The notes below the pieces were generated by a model, which made no database searches, was not told the origin of the DNA, and worked only from the letters and a program-made list of their open reading frames with translations. DNA of 64,000 bases from Tetrahymena thermophila SB210 (Eukaryota > Ciliophora > Oligohymenophorea > Hymenostomatida > Tetrahymenidae). The stretch lies in NCBI RefSeq assembly GCF_000189635.1, contig NW_002476481.1, forward strand, positions 186,001 through 250,000, in the 5' to 3' direction. Below, one piece after another: positions 1-12,700 of the stretch. Position numbers and translations under genes: made by a program. The first letter of the stretch is position 1. The number at the start of each line of letters is the position of its first letter.

Positions 1-1114
1 TAAGCGAAACTATATGAGTTTTTTAAATGATAATTTCACACTATTCGATACTTACTAAACTTAATTTACAATCAAATAAAAAAATTATTTTATAATACAA
101 TGTCATGAGCCTAGCATCATAAACTATTTCCAAGTTTAATATTTTTATTTTTTTGTTTTTTAATATCTCTTATAATTAATTAAATAGATTTTTACTACAT
201 TAAATAATTGTAAGTAAACAATTTTTAAATTTTTTATCAAAAGTAAACAATATTTTGATGAGTTATAAATATAATGTTAGGTTTAGTAATTAAATAGATG
301 GGAATTTTTTAAACTTTGTAATATTTTGAATGTACTTAGACTTATTTATTTAATGATTTAATTAAATTAAAGCAGCAATATATGACTATTAATTGCTTGC
401 TTAAGAATTTTCTCATTTGAGAAAACAATAAATTAATGTAAAAAATAACTAAATTTGTTATTTCTAAATCAGATTTAATTAGTATTAATGTAAAGGCTCT
501 CTCTCTTACTAATATTACAGTATCTCAAACTCTTTTTATAAATACTGTAAAATAAATATTTTATCCCTCAATTATGCTTTGGTATATTATTATTTAAAGT
601 GGTCGAATTATCATAAAAATATTAAAATTTTTTACCTACAAAAATTTAAATTAAAACAAGTTTTACAGTATTTCTTAAGATATAAAATTTTATGAGCTGT
701 AACCATAGCCTTTAATTAATAACAATACTTCTTACTAGCCTCTATATAACTATAAATTTTTTTTTGAAAAATTAAAATATACACAACCATAAATAATTAA
801 CATCAATTTTTATGAGAATTATAATATAGACACTCAATATTTAATTGCAAAAAAGATATCAAATTTTGTGAGGCTATTTTTCTATCATCATCATCATCAT
901 CATCAGAAAAAAACAAAACAAAACAGAAGAAAGCAAAATAATTAAATTAAATTAAAAAAGATACAAGTTTCTAAAGTTATCAAAGAGAGGTTTAGCAGAG
1001 AGGAATCTTAACTTAAAAATTGACTATTTATCTAAAATTTTATTAAGACATCTAACAAATCAATAATTATTTATTAAATTAAATCTTTTAGAGTTAAAAG
1101 AATATATAAGATAT
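1..1114. other. 5' flank of gene A; non-coding, duplicated upstream of gene B
   Basis: AT-rich, with no recognisable coding potential on either strand. Most of it aligns by eye with about 8830-9752 upstream of gene B, including the stretches before each signal exon. Gene and promoter region were therefore duplicated together. It contains a short ATC microsatellite (about 885-904). The promoter presumably lies here, but no specific element can be named. Confidence 0.6.
885..904. repeat. ATC microsatellite
   Basis: About seven consecutive ATC units in non-coding DNA upstream of gene A. The matching position upstream of gene B has only one unit, so the expansion post-dates the A/B duplication. 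Confidence 0.85.
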
Positions 1115-4100
1115 ATGAGTTTAAGAGTGATTGTTTTTATCTTCCTAGAAGTAGTATTTCTACCAATAAAAATGAAAGCAGTATAATTAATTACAGTTAT
1201 TTTATATAAAAATAAAATTAATTTAGGCATTTTAAGAATAATTATACTAAAATAATACAAACATTTTTATAAAAAATCCAAACTAAATTATTCTTTCAAG
1301 AAAAAGAAATTTAAAATTATTTGATCGATCATAAAATTTGTTCATCTGCAACTATTTACTCTTATTTAATAAAATATTAAAAATAAATAGATATCTTTAA
1401 GGCAATTAGAATATGACTGCTATTAATAAGAAGAATTGTAAATTCGTTAATGTTAACTATTGTATAAATAGAAAGTTTCTAAAATATTTTTTTTCAAATT
1501 ACAAATTTTTTCATTCATATTATCAATTTAAAAAGTTTTTTTTATATTACTTATTATAAATTTTTATTAAACTTTCTAGTGGAACTTCTTATTGCAATAT
1601 TTGCGTTACAAATTGTTAAAGATGTAAGGGTGATCCTTCTAGTATGTATACTATGTGCTTAAAATGTGAAAGTGGATATTATCAGATAAATAAGTAAATA
1701 AAGATTTATCAGTCAATATATTAATAATTTCAAAATTTAAAATTGCAATTATAAAAACTATAATATTTATAAAACTAAATACTTGACAAATATATTTATA
1801 GCCAACAATTGAGTTAATAAATTCGGTTTTGCATAAATAATTTAATAAAATTTAAAAGAAAATAAAATATTATTCTGATATTATTTAAAATTTGACATGA
1901 TGAACTATAAACGTTCATTCACATATTAAGACTCCAATATATTGAAGTCATTGTTTAAATTTTGAAAATTATACTTAATTAATTAATTAGTATTTAATCA
2001 AGTATATGAAGCAAAACTGAAGATTGAAAGTTATTGTTAAATTATTTGCTAAAGCTTATCAAACAAACAAATAAAATTAAAAAGATCTAAATGAACATCA
2101 ATTCTTAATATTGATTACTTCTCAAATTAATAATAAAATAATATATTTTACATTCTATAAAATAATTAATTAGCCTTTTAGATTTATTTTTTAGGTTTAA
2201 ATGCGATTAAATTTATTATTTTATTTTTTATTTAATATAATATTAAAATTTTAATAAATTTGTTATAATATTTCAGTTAAANNNNNNNNNNNNNNNNNNN
2301 NNNNNNNNNNNNNNNNNNNNNNNNNNNNNNNNNNNNNNNNNNNNNNNNNNNNNNNNNNNNNNNNNNNNNNNNNNNNNNNNNTATTTCAGTTAAAAAGCTT
2401 GCGATTAATGCGATAAAGATGGCTTTTACATTTATTAAAATCAATAATGTAAAGAATGTTTTAAAACATGTAAACGCTGTTTTGGATCTAATGAAACTTA
2501 ATGTACATAGTGTAAAGACGGCTATTACTTAGATTAAAAGTAATTTTTTGATAAAAGCTTAAATTTAATTATATCTATTTTTTAATAGTACTAGTGATAA
2601 TACAAAAAAATGTAAGCCTTGCCACAGTAGCTGCTTTACTTGTAAAGGTCCATCAAAATATGATTGTATTTCATGCTAATAATCATTATATTTACTGTAA
2701 AGGTATTATTAAAAAATAATAGTTTATATTTTTCTTGAATTTTTTTTTTTCATAAATTATTTTTAAGTTTCTTTGATAGACTATTTTCATTCATTATATT
2801 AAATTTATTATTTTAATTATTTTTTTCAGATACTATATCGATTTATCTATTTATTTTGAAATGATCATTTGCAATAATTAATTGCAAAAATAAAAATAAA
2901 TAACAAATGATAGGAAGTGAGATATTTATTTTGAGTATTTAAAGAAAAAACTCATTTTTTTATATTAATTTAATGAAAATATTTGAAAGTAAGAAAGAAA
3001 GATATAATTAAATAAATAAATTACCATTACCAACTGTAAAGCTAACTTTTGTAGTCATTAAGAAAATAATGAATATCTTGGAAATGATCTTAGCTTAATA
3101 TCCAAGTCTAATAAATTTTTGGTAGGAAAACTCTTTCACTTAATTTATTTATTAATGTGTTAGCTCAGCAACTAGATAACTTTTATGATTAATTAAAAAA
3201 TATTTATTGAAACTTGAGTTTTATTTTAAAAATGTTTATCTAAAATACAAATATAGATTTTTTTAATTGTTTTTTGATTTTTACTTAAATATTTTTCTCA
3301 TAAATAATTTTATTAGATTAATTTACATTTTAAATATAATTATATTTCAGTCTATCTACCAGTTCAAGTGAATGCATCAGTTGTAAATAGGATGGTTTTT
3401 ATCTCTTAAATGAAAATTGTTATAGATGTGATTAATCTTGTGTAGCTTGCTAATAAAATAGTTTGAATTGTTAAGGATGCTAATAGGGATATTATTAGAT
3501 GAATTTTAATTAAAGTTGTCAAAAATGTCATATAAATTGTGCTACATGCTACGGTCCAGATTAATCAAATTGCTTATCCTGCTAAAACGATAGATATATT
3601 TAAAAGTAAAAAATTTATTCTAATATCAAAAATATTTTTTTTTTATAATTAAATTTAATTTAAAAATAAGATTTAATCATAAAAGTACTTGCGAGTAGTG
3701 CGATGCATCTTGTGATGGATGCAGAGGGTCAAAAAATACTGATTGTATCAAATGTAAAGAGGGATATTGTTCTAGTGCAAATTTTGCTTGCGTTAAAACC
3801 CCTTAGTTTTGTGATTTTTGCTCAGTAATACATGAAAATTAATGTTCAATATGTAAAAGTGATTACTACTTAACAAATGAGTAAATTTTTATCAGAAGAA
3901 AATTATACTGAATATTTTGATAAAATATATATTTTTTTATATTATTAATTTTTAGTGGAATTTGTGTAGATTGCTTACAGCCAGGATGGTTTATATATGT
4001 ATAATTATATTGTTAAAAATGTGATGATTCTTGCCTTACTTGCTAAGGCTATGCAGATTTTTGTTTAACATGCAAAGAAGGGTTTTATTTGCTTAAAAAG

Positions 4101-7100
4101 TAATTTATTATTTCGATAAAAAATTCAATTTTTAGATTTAAAAATGTTTTATAATAAAAAGTAATAAGTGTGAAATATGCTAGATAAATAATGGATTTTA
4201 TATTAAAAATAATTAATGTTTAGAATGTAATCAATATTGTCTTAAATGCACTGAAGATAAGTGCTTAACTTGCAAATAAGATTATTTTTTGACACAAGGG
4301 TAATTTAAAAAATAATAATTTAAATTTTTATTTAAAAATTCATTCTTTTTATTGTTTCGTTTGAAAAAAAAATTTATTTTTATTTTAATAAAAGCCAAAA
4401 ATGTGTTAAGTGTGATTAAGAAAGGTAATTCTAAGAAAATGGTCAATGCAAAGAATGTGATCCTTCATGCTTAAAATGTAATGGAACTGGAAAAACTAAT
4501 TGCACATAATGCAAATTATCTTTATTTTTATCTCAAAAGTATTTATTATAAATATTTATTAATGAATTCTATTTGTAATTATTTTAATAATCTTAATATA
4601 AGCAATGAGTGTATAACATGTAATTAAAGCGGACAACAAAAGGTAGGTACTAAATGCATATAGTGTGATTCATCTTGCTTAACTTGTGATGAAACTTAAA
4701 ATAAGAAATGCTTAACATGCAAACCTGGTTAGAAATTGACATCAAAGTATATAATTGGGAATTTTAAATTTGAATAATTTTGCAAATTAATTATTAAATA
4801 AATCGAATTTTTTACAAATATTTACTAAAAATAAACTTTTAGATAAAATTTTATTTATTTAATAAAATCAATATCTAAATAGTTCAAAATTAAATAAGCT
4901 CAAAAAATTAAATTAATAACAGAAAAAATATTAATTGATTTGCATATTTTATATTTTGATTTTTTATGAAAATTATTTTTAAACATAATTTAAGCAATTA
5001 ATGCATTGAAGCATGTGATCAAGTTGGGCAATCTATATTGGGTAATCAATGTATATAATGTGATTCATCATGTCTTACTTGTAATGGAACTAAAGATATT
5101 AATTGTTTATCATGTTATGATGGTAAATATTTAACACTAAAGTAATCATTTTATTTCAAATTAACACTTTTCAATAAAAGTTATCACTTATTGATATTAA
5201 ATATTAATAATATATTTTTTTATTATGGGTTTTAATATTAATAGAAATTAATGCAGAACTTGTAATGAGGATGGATATTTTTAATCTCCTGATAAATTAT
5301 GTTTGCAATGTCATGCCAGTTGTTTGAAATGTAATGGAATAACATTTAAAGATTGCATTTCATGTCCTATAGGAAAATATTTATTTGAAAAGTACTTTAT
5401 TTATTAAATAGTTCAAATTTAAATTAATATTTTCTAATTTACTATTTACCAACTTTTATCAAACTTAAGCAATCAATGTGTTTCATGCAGTTCAGATGGA
5501 TTATTTATTAGCGGAAATGAATGCCTCTAATGTGACTAGTCCTGTCTTACTTGTAAAGGTATTAAAAATACTGAATGTCTATCATGTAGAAAAGGACATT
5601 ATTTATTAGTCAGGTAAATTTTAAATATTAAATTAAGTGAATTTTTATTAAAATATTAAAAATTTAATTTATTAAATTTGGATTAAAAAATAAGAATAAA
5701 TTTTTTAAAATTAAATTACACAGTTTTTCTTTATGAAGATTGTGCTATATTTATTATATGAAGATCTATTATCTATAAATTATACCTAAAATTAATATAA
5801 CTTTTAATAAAAGTAAGAATTCTTGCGCAAGTAATTGCAACACAAAGAAGGGATATTATATTTCAGATAATAAATGCCTTGAATGTCATAAAAATTGTCG
5901 CACTTGTAATGGAGAGTTAGAAACAAATTGCTTGTCTTGTTCATTTGGGCTAATATTTTAACCCACTTTTCATAAATGTGATAAATGTGAAGAGGGATAA
6001 TTTTTCAATGAATCTAATAATAAGTGTGAATATTGTCACAGGAGTTGCTTGATTTGTTCTGGTCCAGATATTAATCAATGCAAAACATGTGCTGGGGGAT
6101 TAAATCTAAGCAAAGTTACAAATACTTGCGAAGACAACACAAAAATTCAAAGTGAGAATGATGATCTTGAATATTTTAAAAAAATAGGATGCTTAGACTT
6201 ATAAGATAAATTAGATTAAAATTGTATCTAAAGATTCGAAACTAGTCAATCTTAAACCAAAATAATAAATATTTTAAGTATTTCAAATATCATATTAACA
6301 ATTATTTCTTCTTTCTACACTTCATTTGGAAATTCTCTTGGCTCTATTTATATACAAAACTCATAAACTTTAGGAAATTATATATTTGCTTCTAAATTGA
6401 ATTCACTGTGGATGAATTAATTTGAATTGAAAACATATTACTCTTATCATATTATTACTATTGTACCTAATATAATTAAATAGTAAAATGAAAACATCTT
6501 TTACTCTTTTAATTAGTTCGATACTCTAATATCTGTAAATAATTTTAGTAATAGCTATTTTAGCAACTGCTACTTATCAATTATAGCTTTAGGAGTTATT
6601 ATCATACTTACAATATTTATATTTACAGCATTTGCATCAAGATCTTGTAGAGTTGATAAAAAAAATTCTTAAAATAGCAAACTACTTCGAGTTTACTTTT
6701 ATGTCAAATGGAATTTATTTGTTCATTTTTTTAGACTGACATCTAATTTTTTGATATTTAATGCTGCGTATGCTCTATATTTGAAATAAAATCTTGATAT
6801 TGTAGACTTAGTTTTTATGGCTGTTTCTTTATCTGTTTATATACTTTTACAGATATATTGGAATATTAAAGTAGGATTTAAATACTATTCAATAACTTCA
6901 AACGAATTATAAACATTTGAAAGCTTGACTTAAAAAGTTGAAATATCTGATAACTTTTCTAGAATTTTTTGGTTGCTATTTGAGTGGAAAAAGGTTGTTA
7001 TTACTGTTGTTTAATCAATATTTATATTCACTAATGATAAATAACACCTTAGTTGCTGGATCCATTCTGGTTTAAATGTTTTTTTTATAATTTATATCTT

Positions 7101-7536
7101 TATAAAATCGCCATTTATAGAAAAACAATTTAACTTTATAGTAATATTATAAGAAGTATTTTACATAGTATTGACTGCTCTTTTAGGAATTATTTTAGCC
7201 TAAGAAAATAATTCAAATCCTTTAAATATTACTAGTTTATCTTAAAACATGCATTCGAGTAAATATAATTTTAAATTTTAAACATTAAAATAGTTTTTTT
7301 ATAAAGTATTTAGATATTTGAGTATCGGATTATTAGGAAGTTTAATTCTGTTATAATTATTAATGATTACCTAGAAGTTATTAAGATACATCTAGTAGCT
7401 TTTGTATAAAAATAAAATGAGATTTACAAATAATGATTCGACTTTATAAATATAATAAATAAATGAAACAAATATCAACTAAATATTTGAAATGTTAGAG
7501 AATAGAAAAAAGAATTTCAATTGGAAAAAAAGATGA
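1115..7536 (+). CDS. Gene A: Cys-rich furin-like-repeat multi-pass membrane protein (about 1212 aa)
   Basis: Spliced, read with TAA/TAG=Gln. Exons: 1115-1180, 1391-1437, 1580-1693, 2390-2539, 2589-2702, 3351-3605, 3671-3880, 3956-4099, 4162-4299, 4395-4538, 4603-4746, 4995-5141, 5245-5391, 5470-5613, 5814-7258, 7307-7536. Exon 1 is a signal peptide (MSLRVIVFIFLEVVFLP). Exon 2 (ISLRQLEYDC...) is conserved in gene B. Exons 3-14 are Cys modules (CxxC...GxY...C..C..C..C) between phase-2 introns; 3351-3605 holds two modules. The last region has two or three more modules, then about eight hydrophobic segments from roughly residue 805 to 1160, and ends in NFNWKKR-stop. The 48-bp final intron (7259-7306) is a multiple of three, so splicing there is inferred from gene D. 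A multi-pass surface protein is inferred; no function is assignable. An N gap lies in the intron before 2390, so an extra exon there cannot be excluded. Confidence 0.85.
2282..2381. other. Assembly gap (100 N) in an intron of gene A
   Basis: One hundred Ns. The 13 bases before the gap (tatttcagttaaa) are repeated immediately after it, where they form the acceptor and start of the exon at 2390. Gene B is continuous at the same place. The gap is therefore probably an unmerged contig overlap rather than missing sequence. Confidence 0.85.
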
Positions 7537-9752
7537 AGTAATTATCTAAATTTATAATACCCTGAATCTTCATTCATTCATTAATTAATTAACTGAATTT
7601 CATATTAAAATAAATCTTTGGAACTTTAATGTTTTTAGAAAATATCTCTTTTATAAATTGCCCTAATTATAATATAATTTATAGTGTATTGAGAAAATTT
7701 TTATCTTCTATATAAAAATTTCTTACTGTAAAAGCATTTCTTAAACTAAAAATTCTTACTGTTAGTATTTCTTATTAATTCAACATTTTATGTAAATTAA
7801 TACATTATTATTATTCATTTAGATGATTTATTTTATATTTTCCTAATCTCATTTCAGAAATATTTATTTTATATAAATTTATCCTTATAAAATGGTGTTG
7901 TTACTAAATCGTCTAATAAATAACAATAATTTATTTAAACCGTTTTATATTAAAACAATTTTTATAAATTAATTAAATAAAATCAAAATGTATTAAAATA
8001 GTTAAAAATTAGCATTGATATTCTTAATAGATAAAAAAATATGTAAAAGAATTAAATACCAAATATAAGTAATTTCTCCTAGAATGGAATTATTCTTTAT
8101 TTGTTTGATTTTACTCGCATTTTAATAAGCTAGATATTAATAAAGAAAATTAAAGCACACTAAATAAGAAGAATTTAATCAATAACCAACTTAAATTTAA
8201 AACAAATATTGTTTACATCAAATTTAATTTAAAAAAATAATTATTTTTAATTTATAATGATGAGTGTGAAACATATACTTTATCAGACTTAAAGATTATG
8301 TTTATTTAAGAATATATATTATGTTAAAAAGAAATTTGGTTATTTTTCTTTATCAAATTAATATAAATTTATTAACAATTAATTAATTAACAAATCCTTT
8401 TTCAAATCGAGTAAGTTCAAAATCAAAACTTAAAAATTAATATTACAGCTATTACAGAATATTTCAAGTGTGCATGCACTCATTTTAATATAGAGTGTAA
8501 ACTCAACAAGAATATTTAATATTTCAAAAATTTTAAATTTATAATAAAAAAATAATTATTTTATTTTATAAAATATTTGATCTAACCTACTTTCCCTTTT
8601 TTATTGCATATAAATGTATTTACATCAAATCTATTACAAATAAAAGATAAATAAAAATTCTAATAAAATAATTGCTTTTATTGATTGTATATAATGTATA
8701 GCAGATATTAATATTGAAAAAAAGTATTTCAAATGCTATTTATATTTCATATTTTTGTATCACACCATAAAATTTTATTTTTTTTTGATAGCAAAATGAT
8801 ATAATTTAAAAGAAAGCTATCATTTAAGCTTAAATTTCTGAGTTTTTAAATATGAATTAGACCCTATCAAATAGTGAATTTAATTTTACAAACAAATAAA
8901 AAAACTAGTTTATAAAACAAACTCACAAGCTATTATGAAATTTAATATTTTTATTATTTCTTATAATTAATTACGTAGATTTTTACTACATTTTAAAAAT
9001 ATTGTGGATAAACAATGTTTAAATTTTTTGCAAAAGAAAAACGAAATCTTTTGAGTTAAAGGTAAAATATAATGTTTAAAAAAATATATGAGAGTTTTTT
9101 AAACTTAGTAATATTTTAATGTTTTAGACTTATTTAATGATTTAACTAAATTAAAGCAGGAATATATTACTATTATTTGTTTAAGAATTTTTTCATTTGA
9201 GAAAACATTAAATTAAAGTAAAAAATAAGTAAATTTGTTATTTCTAAATTAGATTAAATTTATAAAATAAACTAAAAATTTATTTCCTACTTGAGAAATA
9301 ATTATTTGAGAACAACAATACAGTACATACGTATTTATTTCTTAAGGTATTAAATTTTAAGGACTGTAATCAAAACCTTTAATTAATAGGTAATAACAAC
9401 TATTAATTATTTAATTATCATAAATTTATTGAGAAATTAAAAAATACACAAACATAATAAATACCATCTATTTTTATGAAAATAATAAAAAAAACAAACA
9501 TTATTTAATTGTGAAAAATATATCAAATTTTGTGATGCTATTTTTATCACCAAAAAAAAAACAAAACATATCAGTGAAAATAAATTAAATTAAAAAATCA
9601 TTCAGGTTTCTAAAGTCATCAAAGATAGATTTACCAGAGAGGAATTTGAACTTAAAAATTGACTATCTATTTATCTATCTAATATTTTATTAAGAAATCA
9701 AATAAATCTAAAATTGTTTAATAAATTAAATCTTTTAAAATTGAAAGGATAT
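7537..9752. other. Intergenic A-B
   Basis: The first about 1.3 kb after the gene A stop shows no module, signal exon or RNA gene on either strand. From about 8830 onward the sequence is a diverged copy of the 5' flank of gene A (1-1114). Confidence 0.6.
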
Positions 9753-12700
9753 ATGAGATAAATAGGTATAAAAGCTATAGTTTTTATCTTCTTAGAAATA
9801 CTATTACTACCGAAAGCAATTAAAGCTGTAAATAACAGTTATTTTATATAAAAATAAAATTAATTTAGTCACTTTAAGTATAATTATGTTGAAATAATAC
9901 AAAAAATCAAAACTAAATATCAATCATTATTTCAAGAAAAAGAAATTTATTATTAATTGGCCATATAATTTTTCAGCTTCAACTATTTATTTATTTATTT
10001 GTAGCTTTTATTTAATAAATATATTTAAAATAAAAAGATCTCTTTAAGACAATTAGAATTTAGCTGCTCTAGCACTGGAATTTTGTAAATTCATCAATTT
10101 TTAATTATTATCTAAATAGAAAGTTATTAAAATATCAAAATTAAAACAATATTTAAAATGTTTTCATTTTATTATCAAATTTAAAAGCTTATTTTTTTTT
10201 TACTAATATTAAATTTTTATTAAACTTTAAAGTGATGGTCCTTTTTGCTAATCTTGCATTTCAAATTGTCAATAATGTAAAGGTGATAATTATTATATGT
10301 ACACTAACTGCCTAAAATGTGAATAAGGATATTATTTGACAGTTAAGTAAATAAAGATTTATCAATCAAAAAATTAATAAATTTAAAATCTTAAAATTGG
10401 AGTTATAAAAGCTATATTATTAATAAAATTAAATCACTTCACAAATATATTTATAACATTGGAGTTAATAAATTTGGCATAAATAATTTATGAGAAAGTA
10501 GTTAAAAGAAGAAAAAAAATTACTAAAATTATTTAAAATTTGATGTGATATGCTATAAAGGTTTATTGATATATTATGGCCTCAACTTATTGAAGTCATT
10601 GTTTAAATTTAGAAAATTATACTTATTTAATTAGTAATCTTTATTCTATCAAATATAAGAAGTAAAGCTGAGGATTGAAGGTTATTGATAAATAATTTGC
10701 TATAGTTTAACTAATAAAATTCAAAAATTTAAATTAACATCAACCCATAATATCCATTACTTCTCAAATTAATAATAAAAAATATGGTTTAGATTATATT
10801 TAAATAATTAGCTTTTTAGATTAATTATTCAAGTTTAAATGCAATTAAATTTATTATTCTGTTTTTATTTTATATAATAAAATATTAAAATTTTAATAAA
10901 TTTGTTGTAATATTTAAGTAACAGAGCTTGCGATGAATGTCAAAAAGATGGGTTTTACATTTCTGAAAATCAATATTGTAAAGAATGTTTTAAAACATGT
11001 AAACATTGTTTTGGATCTTAAGAGACTTAATGTACAGAATGTATAGACGGCTATTACTTAGATTTAGAGTAGTTTTTGCAAAAATATTAAATTTTCAAAA
11101 TTTTTTTAAATATTTTTTAACAGTCCTAATGATAATACAAAAAAATGTAAGCTTTGCGACAGTACCTGCTCTAATTGTAAAGGACCATCTAATTTTGATT
11201 GTATTTCATGCAAATAATCATAATATTTACTGTAAAGGTATTATTAAATATTTAAAATTTATATTTTTCTTGAATCATATTTTTTTCATTAATTCTTTGT
11301 AAGATTTTCAGAGCCATTTTTTGTATATTTACTTTTTTAGTTAATTTTTTTTTTTCAGATTTAATATTCATTTATGTTGAAATACTCTTTTGTAATAATT
11401 AATTATAAAATAAAAATATAAAACAAATGGTAATAAGTAAGATATTTACTTAGAAAAAAAAAAAACTTTTTTCAAATAATAATTAAATTTAATTTAAAAA
11501 ATAGATCTAATGATATAAATACCTGCGAGGAATGCGATGCATCTTGCGATGGATGTACAGGATCAAAAAATACTGATTGTATTAAATGTAAACAGGGATA
11601 TTCTCTTGTAAATAAAACTTGCATTGATTACTCTTAGTTTTGTGATATATTGTCAGTTAATAATTATAAATGTTTAACATGTAAAAGTAATTACTACTTA
11701 ACAATTGAGTAAATTTTTTATTAGAAGAAAATTATGCTAAAATTTTGATAAAATATCTTTTTTTATATTATCAATTTTTAGTGGAATTTGTGTAGATTGC
11801 TAACAACCAGGATGGTTTTTATAAAGATCAATATGTTAAAAATGTGATGATTCTTGTCTTACATGCTAATACAGTGCAAATTTTTGTTTAACATGCAAAG
11901 AAGGGCTTCAATTCTATAAAGAGTAATTTATTATCTCACTATTCATAATTCAATTATTAGATTTAAATAATTTTTATAATAAAAGTAAAACTTGTGCAAT
12001 ATGCTAGATAAATAACGGATTTTATATTAAAGATAATTAATGTTTAGAATGTGATTAATATTGCCTTACATGCACTGAAGATAAGTGCTTAACTTGCAGA
12101 TAAGGTTATTTTTTAACAATAGGGTAATTTAAAAATAATAACTTAAATTTTTATTTAAAAATTCATTCTTTTTATTGTTTCATATTTAAGAAATTTACTA
12201 TTATTTTAATATAAGCAAAAAATGTGTTAAATGTGATTAAGACAGGTAATTCTAAGAAAATGATCAATGCAAAGACTGTGATCCTTCATGTTTAAATTGT
12301 AATGGAACTCAAAAAATTAATTGCACATAATGTGAAAAATCTTTATTTTTATCTCAAAAGTATTTATAATAAATATTTATTAATGTGTTGTATTTGTAAT
12401 TATTTTAATAATCTTAATATAAGCAATGAGTGTGTAGCATGCGATTAAAGCGGGCAACAAAAGGTAGGTACTAAATGTATATAGTGCGATTCATCTTGCC
12501 TAACTTGCGATGAAATTTAAAATTAGAAATGTCTAACATGCAAACCTGGTTATTAATTGACATAAAAGTAAGCAATGATAATTGGGAGGGAATTCTAAAT
12601 TTGAATAATTTCGCAAATTAATTATTAAATAAATTGAATTTTTTACAAAATATTTACTCAAAATAAACTATAAGAAAAATTTTATTTATTTAATAAAATC

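Noticed and set aside
982..996. Partial resemblance to the Tetrahymena chromosome breakage sequence
   Set aside because: Only about half of the 15-bp consensus (reverse AAAGAGGTTGGTTTA) matches, and that element tolerates few changes. No telomere-like repeats are nearby.
11006..11302. 98-codon standard-code ORF on the + strand
   Set aside because: It overlaps two real exons of gene B (10919-11068 and 11124-11237) in a different frame and runs through the intron between them. It has no Cys-module pattern and is a shadow produced by using the wrong genetic code.
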